Program-made: the position numbers and the translations under genes
Notes under the pieces: generated by a model
Told to the model about the DNA's origin: nothing
The model's input: only the letters and a program-made list of their open reading frames with translations
Database searches by the model: none
Shown: in pieces, positions 21,710 through 31,939 of the stretch
Layout: each line of letters begins with the position of its first letter
Numbering within the stretch: position 1 is the stretch's first letter
NCBI RefSeq assembly: GCF_900100735.1
Contig: NZ_FNCJ01000001.1
Coordinates: forward strand, 310,001-374,000
Origin: Paraburkholderia phenazinium
Lineage (GTDB): Bacteria; Pseudomonadota; Gammaproteobacteria; Burkholderiales; Burkholderiaceae
Reading direction: 5' to 3'
Length of the DNA: 64,000 nt

Positions 21710-24127
21710 TTACGCTGCCCTTGTCTGCACTGTTGCTTTTGTCGTTCCCTGCGACGCTTTGCCATGCGCCGCCTGCGGCCCTGCTCCGGGTGCCGCAACA
21801 TCATCGTCTGCCAATTGAAGAAAGAGGATCGAAATCTGCGCGCCCTCGATTACATCGCCCGCCTTCAGACGGTTGCGAATGTCGATGCGTGCGCCGTGTT
21901 CGTCGACGATCTTCTTGACCATCGCGAGACCGAGCCCTGTCCCTTTGGCCTTGGTCGTCACGTAAGGTTCGAATGCGCGCGTCAGAATGCGTGCGGGGAA
22001 GCCCGGTCCGTTGTCCGATACGGTCAGACGCACCGCGACGCGCACTTTGCCTTCCGCGTCGGGATCGCCATATTCTACTGTCCTCGTCTCGAGCAGCACA
22101 CGTGGATGCTCGGCCTCCGACACCGCATCCTGCGCATTCTGCAGCAGGTTGTGGATCACCTGGCGCAATTGGGTCGCGTCGCCGCGAATCACCGGTAGCG
22201 CAGCCATCTCAACGTGGATCGCGCTCTTGCCTTCTTCGATCCCGTACAGCGTGAGCACTTCGCTCACCAGTTCATTCAACTGCAGGTTGGCGAGCACCGC
22301 CGGCGGCGTGCGCGCGTAGTCGCGGAAGCTGTCCACCATCTGCTTCATCGCCGCCACCTGATTGACGATGGTGGTCGCGCCGCGCTTCAGCACATCGGCG
22401 TCGGACGGCGCGAGCTTGTCGGCCAGCTTCATCTGCAGACGCTCGGCCGACAACTGGATCGGCGTGAGCGGATTCTTGATCTCGTGCGCAAGACGCCGCG
22501 CCACTTCGCCCCAGGCGATCGAGCGCTGCGCCGAGATGACGTCGGAGATGTCGTCGAACACCACCACATAGCCGGAGGTCTGCATGTCTTCCGCGTCGCG
22601 GTCGGTGGCGGAGACGAGCCGCGCGCCGCGCACCAGCAGGGTCAGCGGTTCGGTTTCACCGGGCACCTGCACCGAGAACTGCTGCTGCCAGTGGCCACGA
22701 TCGTCGTGACCGTCGCCGCTCGCGGCTTCGCGGTCGGCGAAGGCCTTGCGCACCATCGCACCGAAATCGCTCAGCACGGTAATACGGTCGAGCGCGGAGC
22801 CGAGCATCGACTGGAACTGCTGGCGGAAAATCCGTTCTGCGCCGCGATTCGCGGTGGTCAGGCGGAACTGCCGGTCAAATACAAACACACCCGCGGTCAG
22901 GTTGGCGAGAATGCTCTCCAGATAGGCCTTCGAATGCTCCAGCGCGATCCGGTTGTTTTCGACCGCCGCACGCGCCTCGGAGAGCTGCCGCGTCATCGCG
23001 TTGAACGACTGCGTCAGGAAGCCGAGTTCGTCGCGCGACTTGATTTCGCGCTTCGGCGTGTAGTCGCCCTCGGTCACTTCCTTCGTGCCCTGGGCAAGCA
23101 GGAACAGCGGCCGGGCAAGCTGATTGCCGAGCGCGAGCGCCAGCATCATCGCAATGAAGGTGGCAAGGAACAGCGCCAGCGTCAGCGTGCCAATGTACAT
23201 CTTGCGCAGGCCGGTGCGGCCGAGCGCCTTCTCCTGGTACTCGCGATAGGCGCGTTGCACGGCGTCGGCATTGCGCGCTAGCGAGGGCGAGACCGGCTGT
23301 GTCAGTTGCAGGAAGCGCTCGGTTGGCTGCAGCAACGACGCGTTCGAATCCGGAATGAGCTGCACGATGCGCAGCCGCAAAACCCCCTTGCCGCCGTTGG
23401 CGTGCGGATCGCCGTCCACCTCTCCTTCAATGGCAGCAAAACCACGGCCGCGTGCCTGATCGATCATCATCGGTGTCGGCAAGTCGTTCGGCACGAGCGT
23501 CACGTAGTTACCCGAGGCCTGCGCCACCACGTGCATCTCAGGCGCTGCGCCCGACATGCTGCGCACCGGCTCGATGATGGTCGCATCCTGCACGCCGAAC
23601 TGATCGCGCAGCCGCAGCAGCGTGAGGGTCGTGCCCGCCGCGTCGGCGCTGGCAAGCTGTTCGGCCATCAGACGGCCCTTGGTTTGCAGGTCCGACAGCG
23701 ACGCATCGAGCATGCCGCGCCCGAGGTTCAGCCCCGAGGTGAGCGCGGTCTCGACGTTCACGTCGAACCACGACTCGATACTGCGCGAGACGAACTGATA
23801 CGAGACGATGTAGATGATGCCGCCCGGCACCACACCGACCAGGGCCATGAAGAACGCGAGTTTGGCGAGCAGCCGCGTGCCGAATTTGCCCTTGCGCAAG
23901 CGGTAGATGATGATCAGGACGAGCGCCGTCACGACCATCAGGAAGATCAGCGCTACCGCAACATTGGCTGCGTACAGCCATTGATAGTAACGGTCGAAGA
24001 ACTCGGTGTTGGCACTCGCCGCAGCGAGCAACACCAGCAGCAGGACGGCCGTGACCGCCACCGTCGACACCAGCACGCGCACGACGATGCTGCTGACGCT
24101 GGTGGTGCCGCGTACTTTATTTAGCAC
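21710..24127 (-). CDS. NtrY-like membrane sensor histidine kinase
   Basis: 805 residues from a GTG start. Two N-terminal membrane helices plus a third precede a periplasmic domain (about 120-310), another helix, HAMP (about 335-390), a PAS-type domain and the kinase core. The H-box is RLAHEIKNPLTP with His548; the N box is NLLQNAQDAV and the G boxes are VSDNGPGFP and KGTGLGLAMV. This is the NtrY architecture, a nitrogen or redox sensor family. It overlaps the DUF4390 gene by 11 nt and abuts its regulator. Confidence 0.9.
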   Translation of the reverse strand: MLNKVRGTTSVSSIVVRVLVSTVAVTAVLLLVLLAAASANTEFFDRYYQWLYAANVAVALIFLMVVTALVLIIIYRLRKGKFGTRLLAKLAFFMALVGVVPGGIIYIVSYQFVSRSIESWFDVNVETALTSGLNLGRGMLDASLSDLQTKGRLMAEQLASADAAGTTLTLLRLRDQFGVQDATIIEPVRSMSGAAPEMHVVAQASGNYVTLVPNDLPTPMMIDQARGRGFAAIEGEVDGDPHANGGKGVLRLRIVQLIPDSNASLLQPTERFLQLTQPVSPSLARNADAVQRAYREYQEKALGRTGLRKMYIGTLTLALFLATFIAMMLALALGNQLARPLFLLAQGTKEVTEGDYTPKREIKSRDELGFLTQSFNAMTRQLSEARAAVENNRIALEHSKAYLESILANLTAGVFVFDRQFRLTTANRGAERIFRQQFQSMLGSALDRITVLSDFGAMVRKAFADREAASGDGHDDRGHWQQQFSVQVPGETEPLTLLVRGARLVSATDRDAEDMQTSGYVVVFDDISDVISAQRSIAWGEVARRLAHEIKNPLTPIQLSAERLQMKLADKLAPSDADVLKRGATTIVNQVAAMKQMVDSFRDYARTPPAVLANLQLNELVSEVLTLYGIEEGKSAIHVEMAALPVIRGDATQLRQVIHNLLQNAQDAVSEAEHPRVLLETRTVEYGDPDAEGKVRVAVRLTVSDNGPGFPARILTRAFEPYVTTKAKGTGLGLAMVKKIVDEHGARIDIRNRLKAGDVIEGAQISILFLQLADDDVAAPGAGPQAAHGKASQGTTKATVQTRAA

Positions 24128-24707
24128 GTTCGGTCACCGTGAAAGTGAAACGCTTCCAGTCGGAAGAGAGATTCCAGTCGCGGTTGTTCACTGCGTCGAT
24201 CTGGAATGGCTTGGGCATCAGTGCGATGTCGAGCTGCATGCGCACGGAGGCGGTATAGGTCTCGCCGTTTTGCACCTGATTGCGATCGATCACATGCCAT
24301 GAGGTGACATGCTGGATGACCGCCAGCGCGTCTTTCAGCGTGCTGAAGCCGAGTTGCAAACCGCCCGTCGAGACCCGGTACTCGCGCGTGAGCGGCTGAA
24401 ACGATAAGCGGATGCTCTGCGACACGCTCACCGGTTGCTCGTCGAACCAGTACCAGCGCGGCCGGCTCAGTTCGAAGTCGGTCGTGAAGTAGAGCGGGAT
24501 GCCTTTGTTGACGGCATCCTCGAGATTGCTGTTCAACTCGAAGTCAAAACGCGCATCGAGACTCCAGCCGCCGCCATCCGACTGCAGCGACGCGCGCTGC
24601 ACCGCGATCGAATCGGCATGCGCCACGCCCGGTGTGCTGAGCCAAATGGCCAGCACAATCCAGAGCACGGCCGCGAGCCGAAGCGGGAAGAAGCGTTTGA
24701 TGGTCAC
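24117..24707 (-). CDS. DUF4390 exported protein
   Basis: 196 residues from a GTG that overlaps the rsmB stop (GTGA). A signal peptide (LRLAAVLWIVLAIWLS, cleavage near AHA) is followed by a mainly beta domain (for example FDFELNSNLEDAVNKGIPLYF). This DUF4390 family sits between rsmB and the NtrYX-like genes in betaproteobacteria. Position and export suggest it could feed a signal to the kinase periplasmic domain, which is inference only. Confidence 0.85.
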   Translation of the reverse strand: MTIKRFFPLRLAAVLWIVLAIWLSTPGVAHADSIAVQRASLQSDGGGWSLDARFDFELNSNLEDAVNKGIPLYFTTDFELSRPRWYWFDEQPVSVSQSIRLSFQPLTREYRVSTGGLQLGFSTLKDALAVIQHVTSWHVIDRNQVQNGETYTASVRMQLDIALMPKPFQIDAVNNRDWNLSSDWKRFTFTVTERAK

Positions 24708-26131
24708 CGTTTCTGAAAGCGCGCGTAGAAAAATCCGTCGTGGTCTGGGTTCGAGCCGGCGCCTGGTCCGGCAGGGGAACCCTCCGGGGCGTCGGCAGGC
24801 GCGCGGGCCGCTGCGGGCAACAGTTGCCCCGGCGCGTCCAATCGTACCGCATCCTGGTACTTGTCTCCAAACCACTGCGCCTGCAATTCACCCTCATCGG
24901 GAAAGATCGAGCACGTAACGTAGAGCAACTCGCCGCCTGGCTTCACGAGCGGCCAGAGCGCCGTCAGAATCCGCCGTTGTTCGGCGACGAGCGCCGGAAT
25001 ATCCGAGGCGCGCCGCAGCCAGCGGATGTCAGGGTGACGACGGACGATGCCCGAGGCTGAACAGGGCACGTCGGCCAGAATGCGGTCGAAGGGGCGATCG
25101 AGCGGGTCGTGCCACTTCGCCGGATTGCCCGCGTCGCCGATGCGCACTTCGGCGCTCAGGCCGAGGCGCTGCAGGTTTTCGCCGATGCGGCGCGCGCGGG
25201 TCGCGTCGCTTTCGAGTGCGATCAATTCGAGATTGGCCAGTTCGAGCAGGTGGCCGGTCTTGCCGCCGGGCGCGGCGCAGGCATCCAGCACGCGCATGCC
25301 GTCGCGCGCGCCGAGCCATTGGGCGGCGAGTTGGGCACCGGCGTCCTGCACCGAGACCACGCCCTCGTTAAAGCCCGGGATGCGGTCGACCGGCATCGGC
25401 GTGGCGAGGCGCACCGCGTCGTCGCCGGCGCGGCTGGCGTCGATATGGTGGTTGTGCAAAACCTGCAGGTAGGCGTCGACGGTCGAGTGGCGCGCGTTGA
25501 CGCGCAGCGTCAGCGGCCCTTGCGTGTTGCCGGTTGCCAGCACCTCTTGCCAGTTGTCGGGCCATGCGTTTCGGACTGCATCGATCCACCAGGCCGGGTA
25601 GTTCCAGCGCGCGACCTCGTCGGCCTGGGCGGCATTCAAGAGCGTGTCGCGCTCTCGCAGGAAGGTGCGCAGTACGGCATTGACGAGGCCCTTGGCGAAC
25701 GCGAACTCGCGGCGTGCAGCGATTGCGTTGACTGCCTGGTCGACGACGGTGAACGGCGCGTAAGCCGCGTCCTCTTCAGCGTCTGTCAGCAAGGCCAGCG
25801 CGCAGGCGAGCAGGTTGGCGACGTGCGGCGGCGGAGCCTTCTTGACCAGCTTGGCGATCAGCCAGTCGGCCGTGGCCAGGCGGCGCATGGTCCGGTACGA
25901 GATGTCCTGCACCGCGCCGCGTGCCGCGGCAGCGCTGCCCTCAGGAGCGGACACGAAGACCGACTGGAGCGCGGCGGGAAGGGCCGAGCCGACGCGCACC
26001 GCACCCACCGCCTGAGCCGCGCAGTCGAGCGCAAAACCCAGCGATTCGGGCGCGAGATGCAGCATCGACAGGCGTGATTCGCGCGGACGCGGCGAAGGCG
26101 GAGCAGAACGCGTGGAAGGCTTTGAAGTCAT
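24704..26131 (-). CDS. rsmB: 16S rRNA (cytosine-967-C5)-methyltransferase RsmB
   Basis: 475 residues. An N-terminal NusB-like domain (to about 150) precedes a Rossmann methyltransferase. SAM motif LDACAAPGGKTGH; the two cysteines are in ADVPCSASG and VTCSIFPDE. I prefer the ATG at 26131; an in-frame GTG at 26155 would add eight residues and neither has a strong ribosome-binding site. It heads the rsmB-DUF4390-kinase-regulator operon, whose genes all overlap or abut. Confidence 0.92.
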   Translation of the reverse strand: MTSKPSTRSAPPSPRPRESRLSMLHLAPESLGFALDCAAQAVGAVRVGSALPAALQSVFVSAPEGSAAAARGAVQDISYRTMRRLATADWLIAKLVKKAPPPHVANLLACALALLTDAEEDAAYAPFTVVDQAVNAIAARREFAFAKGLVNAVLRTFLRERDTLLNAAQADEVARWNYPAWWIDAVRNAWPDNWQEVLATGNTQGPLTLRVNARHSTVDAYLQVLHNHHIDASRAGDDAVRLATPMPVDRIPGFNEGVVSVQDAGAQLAAQWLGARDGMRVLDACAAPGGKTGHLLELANLELIALESDATRARRIGENLQRLGLSAEVRIGDAGNPAKWHDPLDRPFDRILADVPCSASGIVRRHPDIRWLRRASDIPALVAEQRRILTALWPLVKPGGELLYVTCSIFPDEGELQAQWFGDKYQDAVRLDAPGQLLPAAARAPADAPEGSPAGPGAGSNPDHDGFFYARFQKR

Positions 26132-26506
26132 GAAGAAGGCAAAAGCAGGCCGCACGGTGCGCGCGGCGCAATCAGCTCACATTGTAGCTTGGCCGGGTCT
26201 GCGGGCCGCCGGATGGAGGACGGGATGGGTTGAGCAACAGGACGCACATGGTCTGGGCCCACTATGTCAACAACAAGGGCGAGCCCGGTGGAGTTCGCCC
26301 TTGTCGATAACTCGCTGCGTAAACGGCCGGATGCTGCGGGAATGCTGCAGGGATCTCGTCGGGAGCCGCCTGGAATTTCGCCGGGATAGTGCTGCATGTG
26401 GTCGGGAAGCGCCGGCGTACTGCTCGAATTTGGTCAGGGCGCGCCCGTGAAACGGCCAGCTTTGGCGGCCTGCAAAGCAGCCGCCAAAGCTGGCCGCCAG
26501 AACTGC
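26132..26506. other. Non-coding gap with two strong hairpins
   Basis: No convincing gene in these 375 nt between htpX and rsmB. A 10-bp perfect stem lies at 26273-26304 (ACAAGGGCGA / TCGCCCTTGT, 12-nt loop). A much longer one lies at 26453-26496 and is listed separately. Confidence 0.6.
26453..26496 (-). terminator. 17-bp perfect hairpin downstream of htpX
   Basis: Positions 26453-26469 are perfectly complementary to 26480-26496 (17 bp), with a TGC/GCA extension in the loop. It begins 10 nt past the htpX stop. There is no T-run on either strand, so it may protect the mRNA 3' end or assist Rho-dependent termination rather than act alone. Confidence 0.6.
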
Positions 26507-27364
26507 TTACTCGAAGCGCCCCGTGCGCGCCATTTCCATGAGCCGCGCGATGCGTTCCTCAGTGGCGGGGTGAGTCGAAAACAGATTCGCAATGCCGCCG
26601 CTCGCGAGCGGATTCATGATCATCATCTGCGCCGTTGACGGATGCGCTTCCGCCGCCGGGAACGGAATGCCGCTGGCGTAGCGGTGGATCTTGTCGAGCG
26701 CCGAAGCCAGCGCCTGCGGGTCGCCGGAGATCTGCGCACCGCCGCGATCGGCTTCGAACTCGCGCGCGCGGGAGATCGCCATCTGGATCAGCGCACCGGC
26801 GATAGGCGCGAGCAACGCGACTGCAATGCTCGCGATCGGATTCGCCGGGCGGCCGTTCTCGTCGCGGCCGCCAAAGAACATCGCGAAGTTCGCCAGCGCG
26901 GAGATCGCACCTGCCATGGTGGCGGAGACGGTGGAGATCAGAATGTCGCGGTGCTTCACGTGCGCGAGTTCGTGCGCCATCACGCCGCGCATCTCGCGCT
27001 CGGACAGCACGCGCAGGATGCCAGTGGTCGCCGCAACCGCCGCGTTCTCGGGATTGCGGCCCGTAGCAAACGCGTTAGGCGCGTCTTCGTTGATCAGGTA
27101 GACACGCGGCATAGGCAGATTGGCGCGCGTAGCCAGCTCGCGCACCATCCGGTAGAACTGCGGCGCACTGCTCTCGTCGACTTCCTGCGCGTTGTACATG
27201 CGCAGGACCATCTTGTCCGAAAACCAGTACGAGAAGAAGTTCATACCGAGCGCGATCAGCAGCGCGATCATCATGCCGCGCGAGCCGCCGATCATGCCGC
27301 CGATAACGATGAAAAGGGCCGTGATCGCGGCCATCAACATCGCGGTTTTGACCCAGTTAAACAT
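26507..27364 (-). CDS. htpX: Membrane zinc protease HtpX
   Basis: 285 residues from [10 protein letters not shown] with GGAG upstream. Two N-terminal membrane helices, the zinc motif HELAH (His131, Glu132, His135), two more hydrophobic segments and a third-ligand motif [10 protein letters not shown]. HtpX degrades misfolded membrane proteins. Length is normal. It is probably monocistronic and ends in a very stable hairpin. Confidence 0.95.
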   Translation of the reverse strand: MFNWVKTAMLMAAITALFIVIGGMIGGSRGMMIALLIALGMNFFSYWFSDKMVLRMYNAQEVDESSAPQFYRMVRELATRANLPMPRVYLINEDAPNAFATGRNPENAAVAATTGILRVLSEREMRGVMAHELAHVKHRDILISTVSATMAGAISALANFAMFFGGRDENGRPANPIASIAVALLAPIAGALIQMAISRAREFEADRGGAQISGDPQALASALDKIHRYASGIPFPAAEAHPSTAQMMIMNPLASGGIANLFSTHPATEERIARLMEMARTGRFE

Positions 27365-27471
27365 GTTCACCACTCCTTGCCCCGAATGCGGGTTCATATC
27401 CTGTACCGCCCGATGGCGGGATCTCCAATTGTAAGCTTATTGTTAGATATGGGCAGGCAAGAAAAATTCAA

Positions 27472-28131
27472 TCACCGCGATGCCGTGGCGAGCTTGACGC
27501 CGAGTCCTACGAATGCGCTGCCAACGCCGCGATCCAGCCAGCGCTTCACGCCCGGCTTGCCGGAAAAACGCTGCGTGACGCTGCCCGCGATATACGCGAC
27601 GAAGCTGTTCCACACCATGCTCATGAGCACGAACACGACGCCGAGCGTCAGGAAGGCCAGCGCCTTGTGATCGCTGCCCGTGGTAACGAACTGCGGGAAA
27701 AAGGACACGAAAAACAGCACCACCTTAGGGTTCAGGACGTTGGTCCAGAAGCCCTGCAAAAACAGTTGGCGCAATGACTTCGGCGCGCTGGCGGCGCGCG
27801 GGTCTGCCGCTGTCGCGGTTGCGGCTGTGTCACCCGCCTCCGCCGGCTTGGCGAAAATCAGCCGCACGCCGAGATAGATCAGGTAGAGCGCACCGACAAA
27901 CTTGATCACGGTGAACGCGGTTGCCGACGCGGCGAGCAGCGCAGTCAACCCGAACGCGCAGGCGAGCGAATGCACGCAGCAGCCCGCGGAAATACCCAGC
28001 GCCGACATCAGGCCCGCGCCGCGCCCTTGGGCGACGCTGCGCCCTACGATGTACGCCGTATCCGGCCCGGGCGTGACGTTGAGCAGGAAAACGGCGACGA
28101 CGAAAAATCCGAAATGGGTGATGCCGAACAT
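27472..28131 (-). CDS. LysE/RhtB-family amino acid exporter
   Basis: 219 residues with six hydrophobic segments and the family signature NVTPGPDTAYIVGRS near the N-terminus. Members export amino acids such as homoserine, threonine or leucine; the substrate is not predictable. The ATG at 28131 follows GAGGATTC. A short Ala-rich cytoplasmic loop lies near residues 120-135. Confidence 0.87.
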   Translation of the reverse strand: MFGITHFGFFVVAVFLLNVTPGPDTAYIVGRSVAQGRGAGLMSALGISAGCCVHSLACAFGLTALLAASATAFTVIKFVGALYLIYLGVRLIFAKPAEAGDTAATATAADPRAASAPKSLRQLFLQGFWTNVLNPKVVLFFVSFFPQFVTTGSDHKALAFLTLGVVFVLMSMVWNSFVAYIAGSVTQRFSGKPGVKRWLDRGVGSAFVGLGVKLATASR

Positions 28132-28310
28132 CGAATCCTCACAAAAGAACACCGGTGCGCCCCAAACTTTCTTGGCCGACCGGGGCGTCGCGCAAAGCGA
28201 CAGGTTTGGCGGCGCTCGAAAGTGGGCACGCAGCACGAACGATTCTAACGCGCTCCGGCATGCGGCGTGAGTCGGCCGAACGGCCTATGGCGAGCGCGCT
28301 GAAACGCCTG

Positions 28311-29294
28311 TTATTGTGCTTCAGCCAAGGCGAAACGTTGCCCAACGGCAAGCGTCGAGCCGGCCAGGAATTCGCGTACCGGCAAGCGCTTGCCGCCAGG
28401 CTTTTGCAGTTGCGTGAGACAGAGCGCACCTTCGCCGCAAGCCACGATCACGCCTTCGGGCGAGACGTTGACGATCGTGCCGGGTTCCGCGTGGCCCTGC
28501 GTTTGAACGGGTACAGCAGACCAGATTTTCAGCGCTGTGCCGTCGAGCGTTGCCACGCCGCCCGGGAATGGGTCGAACGCGCGTACCTGGCGCGCCAGCA
28601 CGTCAGCCGGACGCCGCCAGTCGAGCGCCGCTTCGTGCTTGCCGATTTTCTCGGCGTAGGTGAAGCCCTCCGCCGGCTGCGGCGTCGCGTCGAGCTTGCC
28701 GTTGCGCTCAAGTTCCATCAGCGCCTCGACGATCAGGCGTGCGCCGGCTTCCGCCAGACGGTCGTGGAGCGTGGCGGTGGTGTCGTCGGTGTGAATCGGC
28801 GTGCGGGCTTCGGAAATCATCGCGCCCGTGTCGAGGCCCACGTCCATCTGCATCAGCGTGATGCCGGTTTCCGTATCGCCCGCTTCGATGGCGCGGTGGA
28901 TCGGCGCGGCGCCGCGCCAGCGCGGCAGCAACGAAGCGTGAATGTTGATGCAGCCATGCGGCGCGATATCGAGCACTTCCTGCGGCAACAGCAAGCCGTA
29001 GGCGGCGACCACCATGACGTCGTGCGGGGTGGCGCGCAGCAAATCGATCGCGGCCGTCGCTTCGGCCGGGTATTTGCCGTTACGGCGCAGCGAAGGCGGC
29101 TGGGCGACGGTGAGACCGTGCTCTTCGGCGTAACGCTTCACCGGGCTGGCCTGCAGCTTCATGCCGCGACCGGCCGGGCGATCGGGCTGCGTCAGCACGA
29201 GCGGTACCGGGAAACCGGCCTTGTGAATAGCGGCTAGCGCCGCTGCGGCGAACTCCGGCGTACCGGCAAAGATGACGCGCAACGAATGACTCAT
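28311..29294 (-). CDS. fmt: Methionyl-tRNA formyltransferase
   Basis: 327 residues. The formyltransferase domain has the catalytic NIHAS and [12 protein letters not shown] blocks (Asn, His) and the family loop [15 protein letters not shown], followed by the C-terminal tRNA-binding OB domain. It formylates initiator Met-tRNA. It starts 31 nt after def and forms the def-fmt unit, with def first. Confidence 0.96.
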   Translation of the reverse strand: MSHSLRVIFAGTPEFAAAALAAIHKAGFPVPLVLTQPDRPAGRGMKLQASPVKRYAEEHGLTVAQPPSLRRNGKYPAEATAAIDLLRATPHDVMVVAAYGLLLPQEVLDIAPHGCINIHASLLPRWRGAAPIHRAIEAGDTETGITLMQMDVGLDTGAMISEARTPIHTDDTTATLHDRLAEAGARLIVEALMELERNGKLDATPQPAEGFTYAEKIGKHEAALDWRRPADVLARQVRAFDPFPGGVATLDGTALKIWSAVPVQTQGHAEPGTIVNVSPEGVIVACGEGALCLTQLQKPGGKRLPVREFLAGSTLAVGQRFALAEAQ

Positions 29295-29325
29295 GTACGG
29301 GGGCGGTAGTCGGAATGGACGCGCA

Positions 29326-29829
29326 TTACATCGCGTGTGCGAGCTTCTTCATCTTGCTCTTGATGCGCGTCTGCTTGAGCGACGACAGGTACTCGACGAA
29401 CACGCGGCCCATCAGGTGATCCATTTCGTGCTGGATACACACGGCGAGCAGACCTTCGCAGTCCAGCTCGAAAGTTTCGCCCTTTTCGTTGAGTGCGCGC
29501 ACACGCACTTTTTCGGCCCGCTCGACGTTGTCGTAGATGCCGGGCACCGACAGGCAGCCTTCCTCGTTGACGACCTTCTCGTTGCTCGACCAGACGATCT
29601 CGGGGTTGATGAAGGCATGCAATTCGTCGTGCGCGTCCGACACGTCGATCACCACGACGCGCTCATGCACGTCGACCTGGGTGGCCGCGAGGCCCACGCC
29701 GGGTGCCGCGTACATCGTCTCGGCCATGTCTGCGACCAGTTTGCGGATGCGTTCGTCGACCACTTCGACCGGCTTGGCGATCTTGTGCAGCCGCTTGTCC
29801 GGGTAGTTGAGGATATTCAGTAAAGCCAT
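29326..29829 (-). CDS. def: Peptide deformylase
   Basis: 167 residues. All three motifs are present: [10 protein letters not shown] (44-53), EEGCLS with Cys92, and QHEMDH with His134, Glu135 and His138, the metal ligands and catalytic acid. It removes the formyl group from nascent proteins. The ATG at 29829 is the family-typical start. Transcribed with fmt, divergent from dprA. Confidence 0.96.
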   Translation of the reverse strand: MALLNILNYPDKRLHKIAKPVEVVDERIRKLVADMAETMYAAPGVGLAATQVDVHERVVVIDVSDAHDELHAFINPEIVWSSNEKVVNEEGCLSVPGIYDNVERAEKVRVRALNEKGETFELDCEGLLAVCIQHEMDHLMGRVFVEYLSSLKQTRIKSKMKKLAHAM

Positions 29830-30073
29830 GATCTTGAAGTTGATTTGGGCGCCGCCCACGGGCGGAAAGTCGCGCATTGGCCATCCGGCCAGCTTGTCGG
29901 GCGGTCGCGTTACGCAGAGGATAGGTGGTGTCGAACCGGTTCGATTCAACGCGCCGATCAAGCGCCAACGACGAGCCCGCGCGGGTGGGCGCGGCGCTGC
30001 AGTTATTTCGGATGATGAAAATTTTAGCATGGCGCCCGCCTGCCCGCTGGCCGTGCTCAAGGATGGATACGCA

Positions 30074-31252
30074 ATGCAGACCCTACCGACAACCGAAAAC
30101 GAACTTGCCGCCTGGCTGCGCCTTGCAATGGCGCCGGGGCTAAGGCCCGGCGCGCTGCGTGCCATGCTCAACGCCTTCGGCCTGCCGGCGGCGGTACTCG
30201 AGCAGCCGTTTGCGCTACTCGCGGCCACCACCGATGAAGCCTCCGCCCGGGCGGCGCTCGCCCCGCCCTGTGCCGAGTTCGCACGTTATCTGGACGCCGT
30301 GCTTGCCTGGCGCGAACTGCCCGGCAACGCCATCGTGACGCTCGACGACCCGGCCTATCCGCCTGCCCTGCTGACCATGCCCGACCCACCCGCGCTCCTA
30401 TATATAAAGGGCAGGCTAGAGCTGTTGCATGCCAAGGGTGTCGCCGTGGTCGGCAGCCGCAGTGCCACGCCGCAAGGCGTGGAGGACGCCGAACGGTTCG
30501 CCCGCGCATTCTCGGCGGCAGGGCTGGCGGTGGTCTCTGGACTCGCCCTCGGCATCGACGGCGCGGCGCACCGTGGCGCGCTGACCGGCCGCGGCAGCAC
30601 GATCGCGGTGATCGGCACTGGCGCCGATCTCGTCTACCCGGCCGCCCACCAGCCGCTCGCACGGCAGATCGCGGCCGACGGCGTAATCGTCTCGGAATGG
30701 CCGCTCGGCACGCCGGCGCGCGCCGCCAACTTCCCGCAGCGCAACCGGCTGATCGCCGGGCTGGTCGGCGGGGTGCTGATCGTCGAGGCGGCCATGCGCT
30801 CCGGCTCGCTGATCACCGCGCGCCTCGCGAATGAAATGGGGCGAGATGTTTTCGCCCTGCCCGGCTCGATCCATGCGCCACTGTCGCGTGGCTGCCACAG
30901 GATGCTCAAACAAGGCGCCAAACTGGTCGAGACGCCCGAGGAAATACTGGAAGAGCTAGGCTTCGCCGCGGCGCCGGCCGCCGGGTCCGCCAGCGCCACC
31001 CGGTGGAGCGGGGTACCGCCACGCCCAACGCCAGCGTCAGCGTCTGTGCCTGCGGTCGACGAGCCGGAACTCGCGCCGGAGGCGCAAAAGCTCCTCGCCG
31101 CCCTCGGCCACGCCCCGGCCACGCTTGAAATTCTTGCCGCGCGCACCGACATGCAGGACGCGGCATTACAAAGCACGCTGCTGCAACTCGAACTCGCCGG
31201 CCATCTGACGGTCCTGCCGGGCGGCCGTTTTGCCCGAGCGAGCCACGGCTGA
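30074..31252 (+). CDS. dprA: DNA-processing protein DprA
   Basis: 392 residues. An N-terminal helical domain precedes the Rossmann-like core with [25 protein letters not shown] and [12 protein letters not shown], and a C-terminal winged-helix (DML1-like) domain. DprA loads RecA on incoming single-stranded DNA in natural transformation. The ATG at 30074 has AAGGA about 10 nt upstream; an ATG at 30029 would add 15 residues and is possible. Confidence 0.92.
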   Translation: MQTLPTTENELAAWLRLAMAPGLRPGALRAMLNAFGLPAAVLEQPFALLAATTDEASARAALAPPCAEFARYLDAVLAWRELPGNAIVTLDDPAYPPALLTMPDPPALLYIKGRLELLHAKGVAVVGSRSATPQGVEDAERFARAFSAAGLAVVSGLALGIDGAAHRGALTGRGSTIAVIGTGADLVYPAAHQPLARQIAADGVIVSEWPLGTPARAANFPQRNRLIAGLVGGVLIVEAAMRSGSLITARLANEMGRDVFALPGSIHAPLSRGCHRMLKQGAKLVETPEEILEELGFAAAPAAGSASATRWSGVPPRPTPASASVPAVDEPELAPEAQKLLAALGHAPATLEILAARTDMQDAALQSTLLQLELAGHLTVLPGGRFARASHG

Positions 31253-31331
31253 GCACGGTCAATCGCGGCAGAGTACGCGCCATGCTACATTCGCGCCAAA
31301 GAGCCCCACACACAGTACGCAAGGAACCCAC

Positions 31332-31709
31332 ATGCCCGCGCTGAACCTCGACACCGACCAAGACCGGATCGCCGAGCGCGTCAACGACCACAACACGCTG
31401 TTCGTGGCCTGCCTGTGCGCGGAATGGTGCGGAACCTGCCGGGAATATCGGGATGCGTTCAACCGCCTGGCGGACAAGCATCCGGAAATCTGTTTCGCCT
31501 GGATCGATATCGAGACCCATGCGGATCGCTTCGACGACCTCGACGTAGAAAATTTTCCTACGATCCTGATCGAAGACAGTGTGACCACCCGCTTTTTCGG
31601 CACCGTACTGCCGCAGGCGGCCATTGTCGAGCGGATGTTGGCCGATTTGACCGCGTTGCCCGGCGTGACCGGCGCGCCCAAGTTACGGCCGGCACTGGCC
31701 GCCGCCTGA
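31332..31709 (+). CDS. Thioredoxin-like protein with WCGTC active site
   Basis: 125 residues, thioredoxin fold, cytoplasmic (no signal peptide). The redox pair is Cys33-Gly-Thr-Cys36, which differs from the CGPC of canonical thioredoxin. The cis-proline appears in NFPTILI. AAGGAACC precedes the ATG. A specific partner is not evident; the neighbour dprA is unrelated. Confidence 0.85.
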   Translation: MPALNLDTDQDRIAERVNDHNTLFVACLCAEWCGTCREYRDAFNRLADKHPEICFAWIDIETHADRFDDLDVENFPTILIEDSVTTRFFGTVLPQAAIVERMLADLTALPGVTGAPKLRPALAAA

Positions 31710-31780
31710 GAATTCCGTATTTTGACCGGCAGGCCTACGGCACGGGCGTTGCGGATAGTCTGCAGCGCGCCCGCCGCCGC

Positions 31781-31904
31781 TTGCTGCATATATCCACAGG
31801 CAATTATGATGAGCCGCTTTTTATGGCACTTGACACGCCCCTACGGCGGCGTGTGCTATAAAGCGGTCGTTAATGGGTCGCAAACCTAGGGGTCGCAAAC
31901 CCAG
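31781..31904 (+). promoter_or_regulatory. topB promoter region with tandem 15-bp repeat
   Basis: Candidate promoter 1 is TTGCTG (31781-31786), an 18-bp spacer and TATGAT (31805-31810). Candidate 2 is TTGACA (31830-31835) with an extended -10 TGC-TATAAA (31854-31862), but its 21-bp spacer is too long for a standard promoter. Between these and topB lies a tandem duplication of a 15-bp unit (31875-31889 and 31890-31904, one mismatch) beginning GGGTCGCAAACC. Confidence 0.42.
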
Positions 31905-31939
31905 GGCCTAAACCCGGATCTACCAACTCATATCCAGTC

